Shown in pieces: positions 5,950-9,859 of a stretch of 9,859 nucleotides of DNA. The position numbers were made by a program, and so were the translations under genes. This DNA comes from Oscillospiraceae bacterium (GTDB lineage: Bacteria; Bacillota; Clostridia; Oscillospirales; Ruminococcaceae): contig JAEDJF010000054.1 of assembly GCA_016296485.1 (NCBI GenBank), forward strand, positions 1-9,859, read 5' to 3'. Position 1 is the stretch's first letter. Each line of letters begins with the position of its first letter. Below the pieces are notes generated by a model that saw nothing but the letters and a program-made list of their open reading frames with translations, did no database searches and was not told the origin of the DNA.

Positions 5950-6876
5950 TCAGTCAAATTCGTCAAAAAAATGAGGGTTCTTGGGACAGGAGCTCTCCTC
6001 AACCTGGATAGTGAGAGCCGCAAGCTTCGTTCCGGCCTTTACGGCTTTCCCAAGGCTGTATCCCCTTGTAAGACCCATTACCGCTCCGGAGAAAAACGCG
6101 TCCCCGGCGCCGGTTGTATCGATTATTTTGCAGGGATAGGAGGGACACATTCCCTCCTCGTTGGTATTGCTGTCAAAATAGACGGAGCCGACGGAGCCCA
6201 TTGTCACTATCATTGACGGAATACCCATTTCGCCGGATTTTTCTTTAAGGGTATCGAGCATCTCTCTCGGGGTGAACTTTGAAAGCTCCATTCCGAAAAG
6301 TCTTCCGGCTTCAATCTCGTTGCAGATAAAGCAGGAAACCCTTTTAAGAAGGTCTATTCTCTTGAGAATTACGCTCATATTTCCGGATATTACGTAAACT
6401 TTTTTGCCATATTTTTCAGCAAGAGTTATTACCTTTTCGGCAATGTGTTCGGAAACGTCCATTTCAAGAACTATGTTCTCACATTTTGAAACTATTTCCT
6501 CTCCCTTTGCTCCGATAAACGACTCAAGCGCGCCGACGTCGGGCATCTGTGAAGTTGAGCCCGCAAGGTCGCCCTTTTCGTTCATTACCGCAAGCCACAT
6601 TCCGATGCCGTTATCCTTGGTCCAAGTGATATAATCCGTTCCGACGCCGATATTGTCAAGATGCGTCACAACGTCCTGACCTATACAGGTGCGGTCGCTT
6701 ACGCTTACAAAATCCACCGGCATACCGATATTGGCAAAATCCTCGCAGACGTTGCGGCTCACGCCGCCGTGCACTATTTTTACTATTCCGAGATTTGTTC
6801 CGGTAGGAACATAGGCATTAAAGGGAAATCCCTTTACATCTACAAAAGTTACTCCGAAAACGGCTGTTGACGCCAA
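5950..6876 (-). CDS. PfkB-family carbohydrate/nucleoside kinase
   Basis: This is a ribokinase-fold (PfkB) kinase that should transfer the ATP gamma-phosphate to a sugar or nucleoside hydroxyl in the cytoplasm. Numbered from the TTG at 6874-6876, the protein has 308 residues, normal for the family. An HGGVSRN motif (about 36-42) forms the substrate side of the pocket. CNEIEA (about 185-190) matches the family NExE region. The signature DTTGAGDAF (about 253-261) supplies the anion hole and the catalytic base Asp259. The frame is open upstream to a TTG at 6936. However, a good promoter lies at 6915-6943, inside that extension, while AGGGAGTG sits about 7 nt before the TTG at 6876, so the shorter form is preferred. 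The N-terminal GGV-RN form recalls pseudouridine kinase (PsuK)-like members, but no psuG-type glycosidase is adjacent and the substrate cannot be assigned. It has its own promoter and terminator and is probably monocistronic. Confidence 0.9.
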   Translation of the reverse strand: MASTAVFGVTFVDVKGFPFNAYVPTGTNLGIVKIVHGGVSRNVCEDFANIGMPVDFVSVSDRTCIGQDVVTHLDNIGVGTDYITWTKDNGIGMWLAVMNEKGDLAGSTSQMPDVGALESFIGAKGEEIVSKCENIVLEMDVSEHIAEKVITLAEKYGKKVYVISGNMSVILKRIDLLKRVSCFICNEIEAGRLFGMELSKFTPREMLDTLKEKSGEMGIPSMIVTMGSVGSVYFDSNTNEEGMCPSYPCKIIDTTGAGDAFFSGAVMGLTRGYSLGKAVKAGTKLAALTIQVEESSCPKNPHFFDEFD

Positions 6877-6914
6877 AATAACCCACTCCCTAAAAAATCC
6901 TCTGACTCGATAGA

Positions 6915-6943
6915 AATATAACATATTTTTCGACAAAAAGCAA
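6915..6943 (-). promoter_or_regulatory. Promoter of the PfkB gene
   Basis: On the minus strand TTGCTT (6938-6943) is followed by a 17-bp spacer and TATATT (6915-6920, five of six consensus bases). A TG one base upstream makes an extended -10. Transcription should start near 6908, about 30 nt before the TTG start at 6876. The position rules out the longer open frame starting at 6936. Confidence 0.6.
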
Positions 6944-6977
6944 CATCAGGAACTATTTCAGCGCCCGCATATTCAGG

Positions 6978-7014
6978 AAAAAAGCGTCGGGGACATAAAG
7001 TCCCCGGCGCTTTT
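6978..7014 (-). terminator. Strong intrinsic terminator after the hydrolase remnant
   Basis: A 14-bp stem (6981-6994 with 7000-7013, one G-T wobble) encloses a 5-nt loop. On the minus strand it is followed by six T (6978-6983), a classical intrinsic terminator 18 bp beyond the remnant's stop codon at 7032-7034. The plus strand also has TTTT at 7011-7014, so it may work weakly both ways. Confidence 0.88.
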
Positions 7015-7031
7015 CCTATGTACTGTTCAGC

Positions 7032-7258
7032 TTAAAGAGTTTTCATCTCGTCGGCAATAACCTGGATGACGTCCTCCGCCTGGGGCTGTACGCCGATCTG
7101 GTCCGCAAAGCCGTGGCTGAGACCTTCGTAGATAACGGTCTTGAGTTTAACTCCGGCTTTGGAAGCGGCCTGAGCAATACCTCTACTCCCTCATGCGTTA
7201 CACATCGGGCGTTAGCGTTCATTTTTTCCAATAATGCGGTATCATATCTGCGCGGCAT
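7032..7258 (-). pseudogene. Remnant of an alpha/beta-hydrolase (esterase-like) gene
   Basis: A well-formed gene start is present: GGGAGG, 7 nt, then an ATG at 7256-7258 opening MPRRYDTALLEKMNANARC. The frame continues but becomes Arg/Ser-rich and unlike a real protein after about residue 30. A different frame, open from about 7187 to a TAA at 7032-7034, reads GIAQAASKAGVKLKTVIYEG then LSHGFADQIG and ends VIADEMKTL. This is the typical C-terminus of Aes/BD-FAE-type alpha/beta hydrolases, with the catalytic His in SHGF. Only about 75 codons remain of a gene normally near 280-320. The nucleophile Ser and most of the core are gone, and the two ends are out of frame. A large internal deletion is the simplest explanation. 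It is not certain that the N-terminal part came from the same gene. The gene diverges from the AraC gene and is followed by its own intact terminator. Confidence 0.7.
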
Positions 7259-7308
7259 TGTGATTCCTCCCAGTATTTGATGTATTAATTTCATTTTATC
7301 ATTCAAAA

Positions 7309-7326
7309 TTGACAATGTATTGTAAA
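7309..7326. promoter_or_regulatory. Palindromic operator-like site over the -35 box
   Basis: TTGACAAT-GT-ATTGTAAA is an 18-bp dyad with seven of eight pairs matching. Its core, ACAAT-GT-ATTGT (7312-7323), is perfect. It overlaps the -35 box and lies about 50 bp from the divergent hydrolase start, the usual position for a repressor site or autoregulatory operator. The protein that binds it is unknown. Confidence 0.4.
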
Positions 7327-7337
7327 TATGTTAGACT
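7309..7337 (+). promoter_or_regulatory. Promoter of the AraC-family regulator gene
   Basis: A perfect TTGACA -35 (7309-7314) is followed by a 17-bp spacer and TAGACT (7332-7337, four of six consensus bases) with an extended TG (7329-7330). Transcription would start near 7344. The ATG at 7328 lies upstream of that point, so translation more likely begins at 7358 or 7364. Confidence 0.6.
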
Positions 7338-7363
7338 TTTTGCAGGAAAATAGGTTCTTGCCA

Positions 7364-8567
7364 ATGGAAACAACGAATCAGGATAATCTCCGATTTTTGT
7401 GCCGCGCCCTTGCCCGAGCCGCCAACACGGCGGTGCGGCTTTATAAAGACGGAGAATGTGTGGACTATTATTCCGTCTATCATCTTAACCCGGACCCTGC
7501 GGGTCCTTTTTTAGACGAAACGCACCGCGCCGGGGTTTACTGCACTCCCCTTCTCCAGTTTTACGGATTTTTGAGCACGCGCCAAGGCGCGCGCATCATC
7601 ATCGGTCCGAGCTGTCTTCAAAGCACGGACCAACGCCTCATTGACGAACTTCTGTTTACGCTTCGCGTTCCGTCTGAGCAAAAGACACGATACCTGCATA
7701 CGCTGCGCTGTTTCCCGGAAAAATCTGCGGAACGGGTTGCGTGGCTGGTGGCGTTTTTGGCGTCGGCGGCGGACGGAGCGCCCTTCCCCGTTGAGCAGCT
7801 CTATTTCAACGTGCGCCCAAAGGAAAATTCGCCTTCGGTACAAAGCCGCTGCGCCAAAAAGCAGGAACAGCAGGTTTTGGAACCCGGAGATTTGCCCGAC
7901 AAGAGCTACCAATATGAAAAGCTTCTGCTCTCGCTGGTGCGGCAGGGCGAAACGGAGCTGCTGCGCGAACTTCTTGAGGCTCCGCCAATGGTACAGGTTG
8001 GAAAAATGAGCGACGATACTCTTCGCCAGGCAAAAAACACCGGCATCTGTACCGCCGCCATTGTCAGCAGAGCCGCCATCGACTGCGGACTTGACAGCCG
8101 CACCGCATTTTTGCTGTCCGATTTATACATACAGAACATTGAGCTTATGAGTGATATTCCGTCCCTTGAAAAGCTTAGGAATGATATTATGCTCGACTAC
8201 GCCGAGCGGGTTCGCCGCATACGGTACAGAGTGCGCGCGGACGAATCCGGCGACCTTTTTTTCCGCCTGCGCCGAGTACGTAGCTCAAAACCTTTACTCT
8301 CCCCTGCGCGTCGAGGACGTTGCCGCCGCCCTCGGCTACTCGCGCAGCTATCTCAGCAGCCGTTTCAAAGCGCAGGCGGGTATGGCGCTGAGCCAGTATA
8401 TTTTACAGGAGAAAATTTTTGAGGCGCAAAGGCAGTTACAGTTTACCGACAACAGCCTTCTTGACATTGCGGACCTCCTTGGATTTTCCTCTCAAAGCCA
8501 CTTTCAGAACGTGTTCAAAACTATCACCGGCGATACGCCCATGGCATATCGCAAACGGGTAAAATAG
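7364..8567 (+). pseudogene. AraC-family transcriptional regulator, frameshifted at a T7 run
   Basis: Two overlapping frames together encode one AraC-type regulator of about 400 residues. The first, from ATG 7364, carries the N-terminal sensor part. Its linker region has the features common in Firmicutes AraC proteins (GKMSDDTLRQAKNTG, SRAAIDCGLDSRTAF, LSDLYIQNIE, MLDYAERVRRIR). At about codon 298 the frame enters T7 at 8256-8262 and then turns Arg-rich to a stop at 8422. The frame one base on supplies the DNA-binding domain to TAG 8567: VEDVAAALGYSRSYLSSRFK (first helix-turn-helix) and LLDIADLLGFSSQSHFQNVF with TGDTPMAYRK (second). With T6 the sequence joins cleanly as DLF-SACAEYVAQNLY. The start is uncertain: 7328 overlaps the promoter, while 7358 (TTG) and 7364 (ATG) have only weak ribosome sites. 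The neighbouring GH3 gene suggests control of glycoside use. Without slippage the product lacks its DNA-binding domain. Confidence 0.8.
7492..7512 (+). terminator. Terminator-like hairpin inside the AraC coding sequence
   Basis: GGACCC-TGC-GGGTCC forms a perfect 6-bp GC-rich stem with a 3-nt loop, directly followed by six T (7507-7512). It has the shape of an intrinsic terminator yet lies inside a conserved coding stretch (DPAGPF), about 150 nt after the predicted transcription start. It could cause early termination. Its activity is unproven and the codons alone could explain it. Confidence 0.4.
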
Positions 8568-8577
8568 ACTCTTTTTT

Positions 8578-8605
8578 ATGTCCGCCGCACACGGCGGACA
8601 TTTTT
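8578..8605 (+). terminator. Intrinsic terminator after the AraC gene
   Basis: ATGTCCGCCG (8578-8587) and CGGCGGACAT (8592-8601) form a perfect 10-bp stem with a CACA loop, and the T-run at 8601-8605 follows. It lies 10 bp after the regulator's TAG and isolates the AraC gene from the glycosidase, which must use its own promoter. Confidence 0.9.
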
Positions 8606-8634
8606 GATATTTCCCGTTCTTATTTGCAATACGA

Positions 8635-8640
8635 TATAAT
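8635..8640 (+). promoter_or_regulatory. -10 element of the GH3 promoter
   Basis: A perfect TATAAT sits 46 bp before the GH3 ATG and directly downstream of the AraC terminator. No good -35 is visible at 16-18 bp spacing (the region reads TCCCGTT), and there is no extended TG. This is typical of promoters that need an activator, which fits an AraC protein next door. That link is inference. Confidence 0.5.
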
Positions 8641-8686
8641 AGTTTTATGTTATTCTACAAAAAATGCGAAGAAGGAGATGGCTTTT

Positions 8687-9859
8687 ATGAAATATGCTCC
8701 GAACCCCTTTGCTTCGGTGCGCAAAAAGGCAAAAGAACTGGTGGCACAGATGACCACCGAAGAAAAAGCAAGTCTTTGCGGCGGCAGAGACTTCTGGACG
8801 ACCCACGGCGTGGAGCGCCTTGGGCTTAAGCCCATTATGGTCACGGACGGTCCCCACGGTCTTCGCAAGCAGGCCGCCGCGTCGGATCATCTCGGACTTA
8901 ACGAGTCGGTCCCCGCAACCTGTTTCCCGCCTGCCTGCGCTACCGCCTGCAGCTTTGACCCAAAACTTATGGAGGATATAGGAAGAGCCATGGGCGAGGA
9001 ATGCCGCCAGGAGGAAGTTTCGGTCATCCTCGGACCCGCCGCAAACATAAAGCGCAGTCCGCTTTGCGGGCGCAACTTTGAGTATTACTCCGAGGACCCT
9101 CTGCTCTCCGGCAAGACGGCGGCGGGGCTTATCCGAGGAGTACAAAGCCAAAACGTCGGCACCAGCATTAAGCACTACCTTGCCAACAACCAGGAAAAAG
9201 CACGCCTTGTCTCGAACTCCGTAATCGACGAGCGTGCGCTTCGCGAGATATATCTCCGGGGCTTTGAGATTGCCGTAAAGGAAGCCCAGCCCTGGACGAT
9301 TATGTGCTCCTATAACCAGATTAACGGCGTTTACGCCTCCGACAACAAACGGCTTATGACCGACGTTCCCCGGGGAGAATGGGGCTACGAGGGCGCTATT
9401 ATGACCGACTGGGGCGCGATGAACGACCGGGTACAGGCTATCCGCGCCGGGCTCGACCTTGAGATGCCCGGTCCTTGCGACGGCTCCGAAAAGAAAATTC
9501 TTGCCGCCGTTGAAAACGGAAGCCTTAGCGAAGAGGCGCTCGATACCTGCGCCCAGCGTATAACCGAGCTTCTTTTGATGGCGGCTTCAAACGAACGCAA
9601 AACCTACGACGTCGACGAGCACAACGAGCTCGCCCGCCGCGCCGCCCGCGAAAGCGCCGTACTGTTAAAACGCGGCTGCGCCCTTCCCGCCGACAAATCC
9701 GCAAAAGTGGCTGTTGTCGGCGCGTTCGGCAAGACTCCCCGCTATCAGGGCGCGGGCTCCAGCAAAATCAACCCGCACAAGGTCACCAGCCTTTGCGACG
9801 CCCTTGACCGCCGAGGAATTTCCTATACTTACGCCCCCGGCTACGGGGCGGAGGTCTTT
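8687..9859 (+). CDS. Glycoside hydrolase family 3 enzyme (beta-glucosidase type), 3' end outside window
   Basis: This frame is open from ATG 8687 to the window end: 391 codons with no stop. AAGGAG (8672-8677) lies 9 nt before the ATG. The protein begins MKYAPNPFASVRKKAKELVA and has no signal peptide, so it is cytoplasmic. The GH3 N-terminal barrel is clear: MTTEEKASLCGG (about 22-33), TDGPHGLR (53-60), GRNFEYYSEDP (128-138), IKHYLANNQE (161-170, with the substrate-binding Lys162-His163) and MTDWGAM (239-245), where Asp241 is the expected nucleophile. The second domain begins near residue 320 (ARESAVLLKRGCALP) with VAVVGAFGKTPRYQGAGSS. The family acts as retaining exo-glycosidases on beta-glucosides or related oligosaccharides, and exact specificity cannot be told. 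Full members of this type are usually about 700-800 residues, so roughly half is missing, including the acid/base residue. It follows an AraC regulator in the same direction but behind a terminator. Confidence 0.95.
   Translation, partial: MKYAPNPFASVRKKAKELVAQMTTEEKASLCGGRDFWTTHGVERLGLKPIMVTDGPHGLRKQAAASDHLGLNESVPATCFPPACATACSFDPKLMEDIGRAMGEECRQEEVSVILGPAANIKRSPLCGRNFEYYSEDPLLSGKTAAGLIRGVQSQNVGTSIKHYLANNQEKARLVSNSVIDERALREIYLRGFEIAVKEAQPWTIMCSYNQINGVYASDNKRLMTDVPRGEWGYEGAIMTDWGAMNDRVQAIRAGLDLEMPGPCDGSEKKILAAVENGSLSEEALDTCAQRITELLLMAASNERKTYDVDEHNELARRAARESAVLLKRGCALPADKSAKVAVVGAFGKTPRYQGAGSSKINPHKVTSLCDALDRRGISYTYAPGYGAEVF

Noticed and set aside
8151..8567. A separate small AraC-like protein starting at GTG 8151
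   Set aside because: There is no ribosome site and its first 40 or so residues are not family-like. The DNA-binding part is better explained as the frameshifted end of the upstream regulator.
8647..8829. A 60-codon plus-strand frame starting 40 bp before the GH3 gene
   Set aside because: It overlaps the GH3 start in another frame and has no ribosome site. The AAGGAG nearby serves the ATG at 8687.
8645..9175. A 176-codon frame on the minus strand over the GH3 gene
   Set aside because: It is the shadow of the GH3 coding sequence, which carries the TDGPHG, GRNFEYYSEDP, KH and MTDW motifs on the other strand.

Overview
The window looks like a chromosomal segment from a Gram-positive, gut-type anaerobe of the Clostridia (Oscillospiraceae/Ruminococcaceae-like). 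The evidence is strong Shine-Dalgarno sites (AGGAGG, GGGAGG, AAGGAG), short tight intergenic regions, sigma-A promoters that often carry a TGn extended -10, a secreted protein with His/CxxC repeats and an NPSTG tail, and an AraC regulator followed by a family 3 glycosidase. This placement is inference from gene style. No rRNA, tRNA, CRISPR array or insertion sequence was seen.

Layout, left to right. (1) A complete half-size ABC exporter on the minus strand (10-1638). (2) A YihY/BrkB-family membrane protein on the plus strand (1876-2760). These two diverge from back-to-back promoters whose -35 boxes flank a perfect 12-bp inverted repeat. (3) A bidirectional terminator (about 2761-2794), then a 995-residue secreted protein on the minus strand (2797-5784). 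It has a signal peptide, a transglutaminase-like domain lacking its catalytic Cys and His, about twelve His/CxxC repeats, an Ig-like domain and a short sortase-like tail. (4) A PfkB-family sugar or nucleoside kinase on the minus strand (5950-6876), probably starting at an internal TTG. (5) A decayed alpha/beta-hydrolase gene on the minus strand (7032-7258). (6) An AraC-family regulator on the plus strand (7364-8567), split by a frameshift in a run of seven T. (7) The first 391 codons of a GH3 beta-glucosidase-type enzyme on the plus strand (8687 to the window end), open at the edge.

The right third (7032 to the end) reads as a small carbohydrate-use locus: a hydrolase remnant, a divergent AraC regulator and a downstream glycosidase with its own promoter. 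Two of its three genes are damaged. The AraC gene also carries a terminator-like hairpin inside its coding sequence, so the locus is either decaying or switched by slippage. The left two thirds are unrelated membrane and surface genes, mostly separate transcription units bounded by clear intrinsic terminators.

No convincing new defence or mobile system was found. The points most worth a second look are the catalytically empty transglutaminase fold joined to a Cys-rich extracellular repeat array, the T7 frameshift and internal hairpin in the AraC gene, the inverted repeat between the divergent promoters, and an intrinsic terminator just before the ribosome binding site of the secreted protein gene.
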